From positions 3,964,501-4,028,500 of the forward strand of contig CP081303.1 of assembly GCA_019720755.1 (NCBI GenBank): a stretch of 64,000 nucleotides of DNA, read 5' to 3'. Position numbers and translations under genes: made by a program. The notes under the pieces are model-generated. The model saw only the letters and a program-made list of their open reading frames with translations, had not been told where the DNA came from and did not search any database. The DNA comes from Prolixibacteraceae bacterium. Its GTDB lineage: Bacteria > Bacteroidota > Bacteroidia > Bacteroidales > Prolixibacteraceae. Shown piece by piece: positions 1-7,754 of the stretch. The first letter of the stretch is position 1; every line of letters begins with the position of its first letter.

Positions 1-1
1 G

Positions 2-232
2 GATCAATGGTTACAGTGCAATGAAAGGATAAAAAAAGTAAGTGTCCATCAGCTTTTCGAGCAAGAGATCATGTCTAAATGGAAAGATGACTATATGAAA
101 CTCTGTGAATTTCTTTTCAACAATGGAAATTCGAAACAAGTGTCCCTTTTAAATCTAAAAATAGCCCTTATTAAATGGAGAAATCATAAAACAAAAAACA
201 ATAAGAAAAATACCACAATAAACCCGTCATAA
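2..232 (+). CDS. C-terminal end of an unidentified protein (partial)
   Basis: An open frame enters from the left edge and ends at TAA 230-232, giving 76 residues rich in Lys and Asn with a very basic, disordered-looking tail. A stretch resembling LCEFL follows a run of acidic and aromatic residues, faintly like the C-terminal part of sulfotransferases or glycosyltransferases, but this is too weak for a call. It is followed by a hairpin shared with the convergent sulfatase gene. I do not recognise the family. The gene is partial because the window begins inside it. Confidence 0.5.
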   Translation, partial: DQWLQCNERIKKVSVHQLFEQEIMSKWKDDYMKLCEFLFNNGNSKQVSLLNLKIALIKWRNHKTKNNKKNTTINPS

Positions 233-238
233 ACAAAG

Positions 239-275
239 AAAAAGGAGCGAGACAACTAATACCTCACTCCTTTTG
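239..275. terminator. Bidirectional terminator between the partial gene and the sulfatase
   Basis: A 12-bp stem (240-251 with 263-274, one C-A mismatch) is flanked by A-rich sequence on the left and TTTT on the right, so it can serve both convergent genes. Confidence 0.6.
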
Positions 276-287
276 AAATAAAAAATA

Positions 288-1799
288 CTAAATATCCCTG
301 CTACGTCCTTCTTTTCTATATTTTGTCAACATAGACTTCATCATACGTACCTTTTCCGGGTACTCAGAGTATAAGTTGACTCTTTCTTGAGGATCTTCTT
401 TTACATTGAAAAGCATTCCTTTGCACGATTTATCTGGTACTGAATAATGTTCTTTTTTATTGTACCACGCAGGTGCCGTCGTGTGCTCACCTGAAAAACT
501 ATCGATATAGACCCAATCACCTACCCGGATTGCATAACGATTTTTCTTGGTATTCTGCACAGTTCCTCTTCGGAATGTCGTATTCATCTTTTTTCCAGAC
601 AAAAGAGGTTCTAAGTCATAACTATCCACCGCTTCATCTCTTTTAAGAGTGTATCCAACAATATTAGCTAAAGTAGATGTGATATCCACTTGACTAATTA
701 CTTGATCTGAAGAAGAACCTTTTTTGATATGCTTAGGCCATTTGATAACAAAAGGAACTCGGTGTCCACCCTCCCAGGTATCACGCTTCAACCCACGTAA
801 ATTACCCATACTTCGATGATTAAAATTTCTTATCCTATTATAAGCATATCTTTCAGGACCATTGTCAGCGGTAAAAATTACTATGGTATTTTTATCTAAA
901 CCAGCGCGAGATAAAGCACGATTAACACGACCTACCACATCATCCGTTTGAACTACAAAATCACCATAAGCCCCAGCTTTGGATTTCCCGCGAAACTGTT
1001 CATTTGGTATAATTGGAGCATGAGGACATGGTAGTGCAAGGTATAAAAAGAATGGTTTATCTTTTTTCTGTCTTTTAATAAATGCCTCCATCTTAGAGGT
1101 TAAAGTAGGCAATACCTTATATGGGTCCCAACCTTTAACCATAGGACCTGGACGAAACTCCCAACTCCCTTCTAAAGGTCTACTGTCCTTAAGATGCAAA
1201 GGAACTGTAGGAGCCTCTACAAAACGTTTATTTTCAATGAATGCATATGGAGGGAAATTAATCGTTCCATCCCCAAAATAATAATCAAATCCTTGATCAG
1301 TGGGACCTCCATTAATATCCTGATCGGTGACCAAATCTTCTGGAGCACAATTTCTCCTATTGATTTTTTCTTTATTAAATTGCCAATCCCAACCAAGATG
1401 CCACTTCCCAATACAAGCTGTAGTATACCCACTTCCTTGTAACATCTTAGGTAAAGTAAATTCATTCTCTTTAAAAAGAGATGGTCCAAAAGAGTTAACA
1501 ATTTTGTGAGTTCTTCTCCAATGATACTGACCTGTTAATAATGCAAAACGAGATGGAGTACAAATACCTGAACTACTATGTGCATCAGGAAACACCATGC
1601 CATTTTTTGCAAGATTATCGATATTAGGAGTGTGTATTTTCCCATTAGGATTCTGATAAGAAACATCTCCATAACCCATATCATCAGCATAAATGATTAC
1701 AATATTTGGTAATTCCTTCTTCTTTCTAGCAAATGAAATAGTACACGAAATGATTAGAAATAATGATAGAAAGCTTATTGATTTAATGAACTTATACAT
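288..1799 (-). CDS. Secreted sulfatase, S1 (formylglycine) family
   Basis: A 503-residue S1-family sulfatase, expected to hydrolyse sulfate esters, probably on a sulfated glycan, outside the cytoplasm. Residues 1-24 form a signal peptide. C19 in LIISC could be a lipobox, so periplasmic or lipoprotein export are both possible. The metal-binding DD is at 39-40. The maturation motif CTPSR starts at C80 and is followed by LLTGQYHWR, where Cys is converted to formylglycine. GKWHLG lies at 131-136 and TADNG in the C-terminal half. Length and motif order fit a complete enzyme. Maturation needs an anaerobic (anSME) or aerobic formylglycine-generating enzyme, neither of which is in the window. The substrate cannot be told from sequence by eye. 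No SusC/SusD genes are adjacent, so it is not in an obvious polysaccharide utilisation locus here. Confidence 0.93.
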   Translation of the reverse strand: MYKFIKSISFLSLFLIISCTISFARKKKELPNIVIIYADDMGYGDVSYQNPNGKIHTPNIDNLAKNGMVFPDAHSSSGICTPSRFALLTGQYHWRRTHKIVNSFGPSLFKENEFTLPKMLQGSGYTTACIGKWHLGWDWQFNKEKINRRNCAPEDLVTDQDINGGPTDQGFDYYFGDGTINFPPYAFIENKRFVEAPTVPLHLKDSRPLEGSWEFRPGPMVKGWDPYKVLPTLTSKMEAFIKRQKKDKPFFLYLALPCPHAPIIPNEQFRGKSKAGAYGDFVVQTDDVVGRVNRALSRAGLDKNTIVIFTADNGPERYAYNRIRNFNHRSMGNLRGLKRDTWEGGHRVPFVIKWPKHIKKGSSSDQVISQVDITSTLANIVGYTLKRDEAVDSYDLEPLLSGKKMNTTFRRGTVQNTKKNRYAIRVGDWVYIDSFSGEHTTAPAWYNKKEHYSVPDKSCKGMLFNVKEDPQERVNLYSEYPEKVRMMKSMLTKYRKEGRSRDI

Positions 1800-2054
1800 A
1801 AGGCTGTATTAATAAAGTTAGTACACACAAACCTAAGATTTACACAAAATATGAGGTAACAGTAAACTAACGAATAATGCCATCAAAGTAACACAAAACA
1901 TGTTTTACCTCTCTTTTATTCCCAAAAAAGAAAATATTCATAATAAGACTTGAAATATACGTCAATAGAATTTACACACTTTTCTGGACAGTGCTTAATT
2001 ATCAAATAAGGATATATTGAATGATGGATTGGATACCAATCAATTATAGATTGG

Positions 2055-2131
2055 ATACGGTTTGATTACCTCTAGAGTAACCAAAGGGTATCGGAAGGGT
2101 ATCGGAAGGGTATCGGAAGGGTATCGGAAGG
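2055..2131. repeat. Dispersed repeat, copy 1: TTAC/GTAA core plus four 11-bp GGGTATC units
   Basis: A dyad-like core (TTACCTCTAGAGTAA, about 2066-2080) is followed by four exact tandem copies of AGGGTATCGGA at 2085-2095, 2096-2106, 2107-2117 and 2118-2128. The same core and units recur near 33.0 kb with identical spacing, so this is a dispersed family and not a chance tandem run. The 11-bp period is not a codon multiple and is close to one helical turn. Confidence 0.85.
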
Positions 2132-2299
2132 CATACTTAAAGTGGTTGAAGAGAACCTAAACAGATGGCTATCATAAGGATGAACAAAGTATGTTTGAAA
2201 ACAGATTTGCCTTTGTTCGATATTGATTTATATAACTAGACCTCTTCTCTTATATTTGGTCTGTTCCCTATATCTAAAGTACTTTCCTAAAGTATAAAG

Positions 2300-2340
2300 C
2301 AAAAAAAAACGTTACATCTTGTATTGAAAGATGTAACGTT
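2300..2340 (-). terminator. Terminator of the small secreted-protein gene
   Basis: A perfect 13-bp stem (2308-2320 with 2328-2340), 7-nt loop, then a run of nine T on the minus strand. A second hairpin (GCTTTTCTTA / TAAGAAAAGC) sits between it and the gene, near 2354-2373. Confidence 0.85.
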
Positions 2341-2383
2341 ATGAAGAAACCAAGTGCTTTTCTTAATAAGAAAAGCAAACCAC

Positions 2384-2767
2384 TTACTTTTGCAGATCAT
2401 ACTTATACGATTTAGAACCAGAATTTACAATAACGTTTAAAGTGTCACCTTTTTGTACACCAGATAATGCAAAAGCTTGAGAAATTGCTATTTTAGACCC
2501 TAGATTAACTTTATACAATACGTTTGTATCTTTTGTAAAACTAATCTTTACATTTTCACCTGTCGTATTAACCATGCTAATAAAAAGTTTCCCTTCTTTA
2601 ATAAAAAGCATTGGTTGATTTGAGCTAGTGCTTAATGTTGACGCATCTGCGAATTCGATATTCACAATTTTTCCAAGGCTGTCAGTAGTATTATCTGTTT
2701 CAGCTGCTGATACACTTAAAAAAGAAGTGATAAATAAGATTGCAATTAAAGTAAGTAGTTTGTTCAT
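2384..2767 (-). CDS. Small secreted protein, DUF3244-like
   Basis: A 127-residue exported protein of unknown role. I start it at ATG 2767, because MNKLLTLIAILFITSFLSVSA is a textbook signal peptide, and not at the 12-residue upstream extension. The mature part is a small all-beta-looking domain ending in NSGSKSYKYDLQK. The pattern of a short strand, LFIS, then ISFTKDTNVLYKVNL and a C-terminal strand resembles the DUF3244 proteins of Bacteroidota, but the assignment is by eye. It is a single-gene unit with its own strong terminator. There is no lipobox Cys, so it is probably periplasmic or secreted. Confidence 0.7.
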   Translation of the reverse strand: MNKLLTLIAILFITSFLSVSAAETDNTTDSLGKIVNIEFADASTLSTSSNQPMLFIKEGKLFISMVNTTGENVKISFTKDTNVLYKVNLGSKIAISQAFALSGVQKGDTLNVIVNSGSKSYKYDLQK

Positions 2768-3150
2768 AACACAAAAAGAATTACAGAAATAATTAAAATT
2801 CAATTATTCTTATTGCCATAAGTGTGCCAAAAAAACCACTATATTTTCAATACCTTTATTATCAAGTAATTAAAAACACAACTATTCTATCACTATAGAT
2901 TAACATACAAAAATCTTCGAAAATGTAAGGTTTCAAAATATTATCTACAAAAATGTAGATAACAACCTATACACAAATGTATCTATTTACATATCAACAT
3001 ATTAAAAAACTACGAAGCAATAAAAACGCGACATTAGTCAAATGTATGTTATACAACATATACATAAATGTAGATTTCTATATGCAATCGATTACACACT
3101 ACAATAACATTCAAAACATACTATCGAAATTTGTATATTTAAAAGAAAAT
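2768..3150. other. Divergent promoter region with a dyad
   Basis: Very AT-rich region between the secreted-protein gene and the HAD gene. It contains a perfect inverted repeat TTATCTACA-AAAA-TGTAGATAA (2941-2962) followed by further TGTA-containing repeats. No gene is seen. Confidence 0.55.
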
Positions 3151-3825
3151 ATGAGCAATAAAATAAAAGCAGTCCTTTTTGATATGGATGGTGTATTACT
3201 AGATAGTATGCCCTATCATGAAAAGGCATGGTGTCAACTATTTAGAGATGAAGGAGTGCCTTTCTCAAGAGAAGAAGCCTATTTAAACGAAGGCAGAACA
3301 GGTTACAATACGATTGAAACGATAATTGTAAAAGCAACAGGAAATAAGCCATCAAGATTAAAGGTTGAGCAACTATACGAAAGAAAGAAAGAACTTATGA
3401 AGCAATTTCCTCCTGTTCGAGAAATTGAAGGAATGCCTAAAGTAATAGAGTATCTCAATGAAATTGGTATCAAAATAGGGGTAGTAACTGGCTCTAGTCA
3501 AGATGGTGTAATTAACAAGCTCAAACATTTTTATAATAAAATTGTTATAAAAGAGAGCGTTATTACCGGATTAGATGTAAAAAATGGTAAGCCTCATCCA
3601 GAGCCCTATTTAAAAGCACTTAGTCGAGTAGGAGTTTCTGCTGAAGAAACGATTGTTATCGAGAATGCTCCCTTAGGAATTGAGTCATCTGTCGCAGCTA
3701 ATATTGAAACAATAGCAATCAATACAGGTCCACTAGACAACTCAATACTATATCAGTTTGGAGCTCAAGATGTATGTCAAAGCAGTGAAGAATTACTTCA
3801 GGTACTAAAGGCGAGATTGTCATAA
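3151..3825 (+). CDS. HAD-superfamily hydrolase (phosphoglucomutase/phosphatase-like)
   Basis: A 224-residue HAD hydrolase of the beta-phosphoglucomutase-like subfamily, expected to dephosphorylate or isomerise a small sugar phosphate. From the start used here, motif I is FDMDGVLLDS near residues 10-19 (nucleophile and acid/base Asp), a helical cap follows, motif II is VTGSS, the motif III Lys lies in KNGKPHPEP and motif IV reads IENAPLGIES. ENA replaces the commoner EDS/EDA, but one acidic ligand remains. The frame is open upstream to 2977, but those 58 residues are low-complexity and AT-rich, so I start at ATG 3151. The substrate is unknown. Confidence 0.85.
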   Translation: MSNKIKAVLFDMDGVLLDSMPYHEKAWCQLFRDEGVPFSREEAYLNEGRTGYNTIETIIVKATGNKPSRLKVEQLYERKKELMKQFPPVREIEGMPKVIEYLNEIGIKIGVVTGSSQDGVINKLKHFYNKIVIKESVITGLDVKNGKPHPEPYLKALSRVGVSAEETIVIENAPLGIESSVAANIETIAINTGPLDNSILYQFGAQDVCQSSEELLQVLKARLS

Positions 3826-3866
3826 TACAGTACACCATGTACCTAAAGAGTTAAAATTTAAGGTAT

Positions 3867-4361
3867 ATGGTAGCTACTAGACTTATTAAAATATTCTTTC
3901 TTGAGAGAGACTTAAAGGTAAAAGAAGAATTACAGAGAGTGTTGACTAAAAAAGGTCTAAACGACATCAATTGGTTCAACAAAGAAGAAGAATGTCTGAA
4001 ACAACTAGAACATAAACCTGACTTTATCTTTCAAGACAAAGTGGAAGATAACACTGGGGGATACACTTTATTCTATGAGTCAAAGAAAAAGGTACCGCAT
4101 TCTAAATTCATCTTTGTCTGTCCAGATAAGTATAAATCGTTTGGTGAAAAAGGTTTAGAAATTGGAGCGGATGCTTTATATATTGTAAACCCAAGCACAT
4201 ATGAAAATTTTGCAAGTGAAGTCCATCAAATGGTACTTAATGAGAAATTTAAAAGGTTTAACCAAAGTGTAAATATTGGTATGTTAGAGTTCTTTGCGAT
4301 CATTGGATTCCTTCTAATCATTATCATTTCTGTTGTATTTTTAAATCCATCCATATTTTAA
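3867..4361 (+). CDS. Degenerate receiver-like protein with C-terminal membrane anchor
   Basis: A 164-residue protein with a response-regulator-like fold. The start IKIFFLERD corresponds to the acidic pocket, D57 in PDFIFQDK aligns with the phospho-acceptor, and GADALYIVNP aligns with the usual GADDYIVKP. The conserved Thr/Ser after beta-4 is replaced (VCPDK) and the conserved Lys is Asn, so normal phosphorylation signalling is doubtful. There is no DNA-binding domain. Residues about 143-160 form one strong transmembrane helix, which would hold the receiver on the cytoplasmic face. It lies 41 bp after the HAD gene on the same strand and may be co-transcribed. No kinase is adjacent. Function unknown. 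Confidence 0.65.
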   Translation: MVATRLIKIFFLERDLKVKEELQRVLTKKGLNDINWFNKEEECLKQLEHKPDFIFQDKVEDNTGGYTLFYESKKKVPHSKFIFVCPDKYKSFGEKGLEIGADALYIVNPSTYENFASEVHQMVLNEKFKRFNQSVNIGMLEFFAIIGFLLIIIISVVFLNPSIF

Positions 4362-4442
4362 ATAGATACAAGATAGGGCAATAAATTATTCACTCTTATC
4401 CTTATCTCATTTAATATGCAATAGTAAAAATCATATCATTAA

Positions 4443-4490
4443 GACAAAAAAAGAGACACCTTTCATTACAAGAAGGATGTCTCTTTTTCT
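4443..4490. terminator. Bidirectional terminator
   Basis: Stem AAAAAGAGACA..CTTTC paired with GAAGGATGTCTCTTTTT (one bulge), with A and T tracts on the two sides, between convergent genes. Confidence 0.75.
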
Positions 4491-4505
4491 AGGAATAAAC
4501 AATAA

Positions 4506-6188
4506 TTAATCTTCATGTTTGATCACACGACCAGACTCCAATAACGAATTATATTTATCCATATCATTTAAAATATCTTTCGCTTTTTTGATTTCGATAT
4601 CATCTTTCAAAGCAGATTCAATTTGACCTTTCTGATAATAATATCTTACAATAAGTTCTCCTTTAAGAAGGTCACATATTTCAGGTCTAAAAGCTTCTAA
4701 GTCTTTATCTAAGTTTGGTGCTAACTTTTCTTTTAATTGAGTAAAGTCATCCTTAGACAAATCATAATACTTCTCTTTTTTAGCCTTTTCCATAACCTTT
4801 TCAAGAAGTTTTTCACTAATACTCTCATAAGTAAAATCTTGACTCTTTACATATGAAACGAAATCATTATACATTTCATCGGTAATTTCAAAATCTTCTA
4901 CGGGAGCAATAGTCTTGTGTTTTGAGACAAAATCAGTTGCATAATCAAAGACCATAAAATCACGAATAAGATGTATTGATAAACTGCTGAAATATTCAGG
5001 AGCAATCTCTAAGTCAGGAGTTATACCACCTCCGTCATATACTTTACGACCATTGCGCGTAGAGAACTCTGTAATTAATGAGTCAGGAATAGTTCCAACA
5101 CTACCATCCTCATTTCTGTGAGAATAATCCAATGCTTGAATACATCTTCCGGAAGGGATATAATATTTAGCAGTAGTGACCTTTAACTTTGAATTATAGC
5201 TAAGATCTCGAGTCGTTTGAACAAGACCTTTACCAAAAGTTCTTCTACCAATGACAACGCCTCTATCAAGATCTTGTATAGCTCCTGTAACAATCTCAGA
5301 TGCCGATGCAGAACCCCTATTTACTAAAACAACCAATGGCATAACGGTATCTAGAGGAGCAACTGGAGCTTTATATACTTTATCCCAAGTAGTCACTTTT
5401 CCTTTTGTACTAACAATTTCCTCTCCTTTGTTTACAAACAAGTTTGCAATTTTAACAGCCTCAATAAGAAGACCACCAGGATTAGAACGCAAGTCAAACA
5501 CTAATTTCTTCGCATGATGTTTCTCTTTTAATTCTAAGATCGCACGCTTTACATCATCACCACAGTTTAGTGTAAAACTTTTCAATCGAACATAGCCAAC
5601 ATCTTCATTAAGCATACCATAATATGGAACAGCATCCACATGAATCTTTTCACGAGTTAATTTGAATGTTAGAGGTGATTTTTCACCAACACGCTTCACC
5701 TTTATCTTAAGAGTTTCACCAATATTTCCTTTCAGTAAGCTACTTACATCTTGAGTTTTGTGTTTACGAACATCTACCCCATCAATCTCAAGAAACTCAT
5801 CACCAGCCTTCAGACCACTCTTTTGTGCTGGAAAACCTTCATAAGGTTCAGCAACAACTACATGGTCGTCATGTTTACTAATAACAGCTCCAATACCACC
5901 ATATTCACCTGTTGTCATAAACTCAAAGTCATCCATATCCTGTTCTGGAATATAAACAGTATAAGGATCTAGAGTTTCCAACATTTTATCGATACTAGTC
6001 TTAACAATCTTTTCAGGAGAAATACTGTCAACATAGAACAGATTAAGCTCTCTAAAAAGAGAATAATAGATATCTAGGTTTTTAGCAATTTTAAAATTTT
6101 TACTATCTCTATCAAAACTCAGAAGACCTACAAACAGTGTTCCTAAGAGCAATAGAGAGGCTACAATTTTAGTATATTTATTTTTCAT
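4506..6188 (-). CDS. C-terminal processing peptidase, S41 family (CtpA/Prc-like)
   Basis: A 560-residue periplasmic serine protease that trims C-termini of exported or misfolded proteins and may regulate peptidoglycan hydrolases. Residues 1-25 are a signal anchor. A PDZ domain spans about 95-175, with the GYGGIGAVI-type groove entry near 95-103. The S41 core follows, with VFDLRSNPGGL at 230-240, nucleophile S295 in GSASASE and general base K320 in TFGKG, the 25-residue Ser-Lys spacing typical of Prc. A C-terminal helical extension of about 130 residues is usual for Bacteroidota CtpA. It appears monocistronic, with a TAnnTTTG promoter motif about 50 bp upstream and its own terminator. Confidence 0.93.
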   Translation of the reverse strand: MKNKYTKIVASLLLLGTLFVGLLSFDRDSKNFKIAKNLDIYYSLFRELNLFYVDSISPEKIVKTSIDKMLETLDPYTVYIPEQDMDDFEFMTTGEYGGIGAVISKHDDHVVVAEPYEGFPAQKSGLKAGDEFLEIDGVDVRKHKTQDVSSLLKGNIGETLKIKVKRVGEKSPLTFKLTREKIHVDAVPYYGMLNEDVGYVRLKSFTLNCGDDVKRAILELKEKHHAKKLVFDLRSNPGGLLIEAVKIANLFVNKGEEIVSTKGKVTTWDKVYKAPVAPLDTVMPLVVLVNRGSASASEIVTGAIQDLDRGVVIGRRTFGKGLVQTTRDLSYNSKLKVTTAKYYIPSGRCIQALDYSHRNEDGSVGTIPDSLITEFSTRNGRKVYDGGGITPDLEIAPEYFSSLSIHLIRDFMVFDYATDFVSKHKTIAPVEDFEITDEMYNDFVSYVKSQDFTYESISEKLLEKVMEKAKKEKYYDLSKDDFTQLKEKLAPNLDKDLEAFRPEICDLLKGELIVRYYYQKGQIESALKDDIEIKKAKDILNDMDKYNSLLESGRVIKHED

Positions 6189-6523
6189 TTACCGTAGGTA
6201 TTATATTTATTGAATCAATTAATCTATTCTATATCAAACAAAAATAACCAAACAACTTTTAAAATAAAGCAAATTACAATATCTCAAACCAATATTAGGT
6301 TTACTTTAACAGTTCAAAAAATGAAGGCATAAAATAAGTATATCTTTAAAAGTAGAACATATTTATTGAAACAGAGGTTTACTTTTAAGTAAATATTATC
6401 TAATTAATATAGAAACAAAACGGTACTTAATTGATAATTACGCAAATAAAAGAATCCATCATTAAATGTTTTTTTGTTACTTTACCGAATTAAATATAGA
6501 AACAAAAACGAAATAAGGTTTAT
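6189..6523. other. Divergent promoter region ctpA-like / rsgA
   Basis: A 335-bp AT-rich region without a gene. It contains a TAnnTTTG motif for the minus-strand protease (6239-6246) and the upstream region of rsgA. Confidence 0.5.
6239..6246 (-). promoter_or_regulatory. Bacteroidota -7 element for the S41 protease
   Basis: TATTTTTG on the minus strand matches TAnnTTTG. It lies about 50 bp before the start codon. No clear -33 element was found. Confidence 0.45.
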
Positions 6524-7468
6524 ATGACAAAAGGTTTAGTCATCAAATCAACAGGAAGTTGGTATACAGTGAAAGATGAGGATGATAGTCTATACATGTG
6601 TAAGATTAAAGGGAAGTTTCGAACTAAAGGCATTAGAACAACCAATCCTATTTCTGTAGGAGATACTGTATATTTTGATGTGATAACTGAAGCATCTGAA
6701 AGCCAAAAAGAGCCTGTAGGCCTTATTAATAAAATTGAAAATAGGAAGAATTACATTATACGTAAATCCTCAAACTTATCTAAACAGAGCCAAATCATTG
6801 CAGCCAATGTAGATCAAGCTTTTTTGATTGTGACTATATCTCACCCCAGAACACTTACAGGTTTTATCGATAGGTTTCTAGTATCAGCAGAAGCATATAG
6901 GATCCCAGTAAGCTTAGTTTTTAACAAACTAGACATCTATAATGAGGGGGATTATGAAATACTTGAGGATTATCTTCATATTTATGAAGGAGCAGGTTAT
7001 GAATGTTTGCAAGTATCAGCTGAGAAGGATTTTAACATTGACATGTTAAGAGATAAAATGGCCAATAAGATTAATGTACTATCTGGCCATTCAGGAGTGG
7101 GTAAATCTACGATAATAAATAAACTCGAATCCGGACTGAATATTAAAACAGCAAAAATATCTGAAGTACATCAACAAGGGAAACATACCACTACTTTTGC
7201 AGAAATGCACCCAATGAAGAATGGTGGTTACATTATAGATACTCCTGGTGTACGTGGTTTTGGTATTACAGACATCGAAAAAACAGAACTATCACATTAC
7301 TATCCAGAAATATTTGAAATTTCCAAATCTTGTCAATTTAACAACTGTAGTCATCTACATGAGCCGAAATGTGCCATCAAAGAAGCGGTAGAGAATGGAG
7401 AGATTGCTTATACAAGATATGAAAGCTATGTTGCAATGATGGAAGACACTGAAGAGAAGTACAGATAG
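6524..7468 (+). CDS. rsgA: Ribosome small-subunit-dependent GTPase A
   Basis: A 314-residue circularly permuted GTPase that helps the final maturation of the 30S ribosomal subunit. An N-terminal OB-fold (about 1-75) is followed by motifs in the permuted order diagnostic of the family: G4 NKLD at 134-137, G5 VSAEK near 164, G1 GHSGVGKST at 188-196 and G3 DTPG at 239-242. The C-terminal zinc knuckle uses C270, C275, H277 and C283. Length is normal. The gene stands alone, 286 bp before the tyrA leader, with no clear Shine-Dalgarno. Confidence 0.96.
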   Translation: MTKGLVIKSTGSWYTVKDEDDSLYMCKIKGKFRTKGIRTTNPISVGDTVYFDVITEASESQKEPVGLINKIENRKNYIIRKSSNLSKQSQIIAANVDQAFLIVTISHPRTLTGFIDRFLVSAEAYRIPVSLVFNKLDIYNEGDYEILEDYLHIYEGAGYECLQVSAEKDFNIDMLRDKMANKINVLSGHSGVGKSTIINKLESGLNIKTAKISEVHQQGKHTTTFAEMHPMKNGGYIIDTPGVRGFGITDIEKTELSHYYPEIFEISKSCQFNNCSHLHEPKCAIKEAVENGEIAYTRYESYVAMMEDTEEKYR

Positions 7469-7476
7469 AACAATTT

Positions 7477-7488
7477 AATGTTAACATT
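7477..7488. promoter_or_regulatory. 12-bp palindrome upstream of the tyrA leader promoter
   Basis: AATGTTAACATT is a perfect palindrome centred about 40 bp before the proposed -7 element. It may be an operator or a chance event. Confidence 0.25.
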
Positions 7489-7521
7489 TTATGAATCGTT
7501 ACTTTTAAGTGATATTTTTAA

Positions 7522-7529
7522 TATATTTG
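7522..7529 (+). promoter_or_regulatory. Promoter -7 element of the aromatic operon
   Basis: TATATTTG exactly fits TAnnTTTG. It predicts a transcript starting near 7536, about 20 nt before the leader peptide start codon. The -33 element is weak. Confidence 0.55.
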
Positions 7530-7557
7530 TGCAACAAACAGATAAAAAAATATTAGA

Positions 7558-7614
7558 ATGAATCTAATGAACAATACATATTACTTTTGGTTTTATTATT
7601 TCTGCTCCAACTAA
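7558..7614 (+). CDS. Aromatic leader peptide (18 aa) for the tyrA operon
   Basis: A short frame encodes MNLMNNTYYFWFYYFCSN, with eight consecutive aromatic residues (2 Tyr, Phe, Trp, Phe, 2 Tyr, Phe). It lies directly upstream of an intrinsic terminator and two aromatic-biosynthesis genes. This composition is extremely unlikely by chance and matches the logic of trp/phe leader peptides: slow decoding at Tyr/Phe codons would alter folding of the downstream RNA. There is no recognisable Shine-Dalgarno, but the phylum mostly lacks them. A second in-frame ATG is at codon 4. Function is inferred; composition and position are seen directly. Confidence 0.8.
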   Translation: MNLMNNTYYFWFYYFCSN

Positions 7615-7684
7615 AGGGATCGGGTAAATTTGTATTGTCAAAAATATAAACTAAAGGTCCTCAATAAAGAGGACCTTTTTTTGT
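7571..7684 (+). promoter_or_regulatory. Candidate ribosome-mediated attenuator with alternative pairings
   Basis: Hand pairing shows a trp-like architecture. Region 1 (7584-7592, within the aromatic codons) can pair with region 2 (7609-7617). An outer helix (7571-7578 with 7631-7638) supports this fold. Region 2 (GGGATC 7616-7621) can pair with GGTCCT at 7656-7661, which blocks the terminator stem. Region 1 can also pair with 7648-7658 (11 bp, two G-U), because AACTAAAGG is directly repeated at 7609-7617 and 7649-7657. Energies were not computed. Confidence 0.6.
7653..7684 (+). terminator. Leader terminator upstream of tyrA
   Basis: A perfect 10-bp stem (7653-7662 with 7669-7678), AATAAA loop and a run of T. 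It lies 70 bp before the tyrA start, inside the same transcription unit as the leader peptide, so it must be conditionally bypassed or serve as an attenuator. Confidence 0.85.
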
Positions 7685-7754
7685 ATCTAAGTATTTGTAA
7701 AGAACAATCTTATGTGGTCCAATTATATCAATCACATAGAAAATTAAGCAATAT

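Larger units (their letters stand above)
1800..2383. other. Intergenic region with an 11-bp tandem repeat and a terminator
   Basis: This 584-bp stretch has no credible gene. It holds the upstream region of the sulfatase, a dyad GATTGG-ATA-CCAATC at 2027-2041, a repeat cluster at 2029-2131, and the terminator hairpins of the next minus-strand gene. Confidence 0.7.

Noticed and set aside
2085-2128. Tandem repeats considered as a CRISPR array
   Set aside because: Units are 11 bp with no spacers, and no cas genes are present.
2977-3150. 58-residue N-terminal extension of the HAD hydrolase
   Set aside because: Tyr/Asn/Ile-rich, outside the family's normal length, and covers a dyad-containing promoter; ATG 3151 fits the HAD start.
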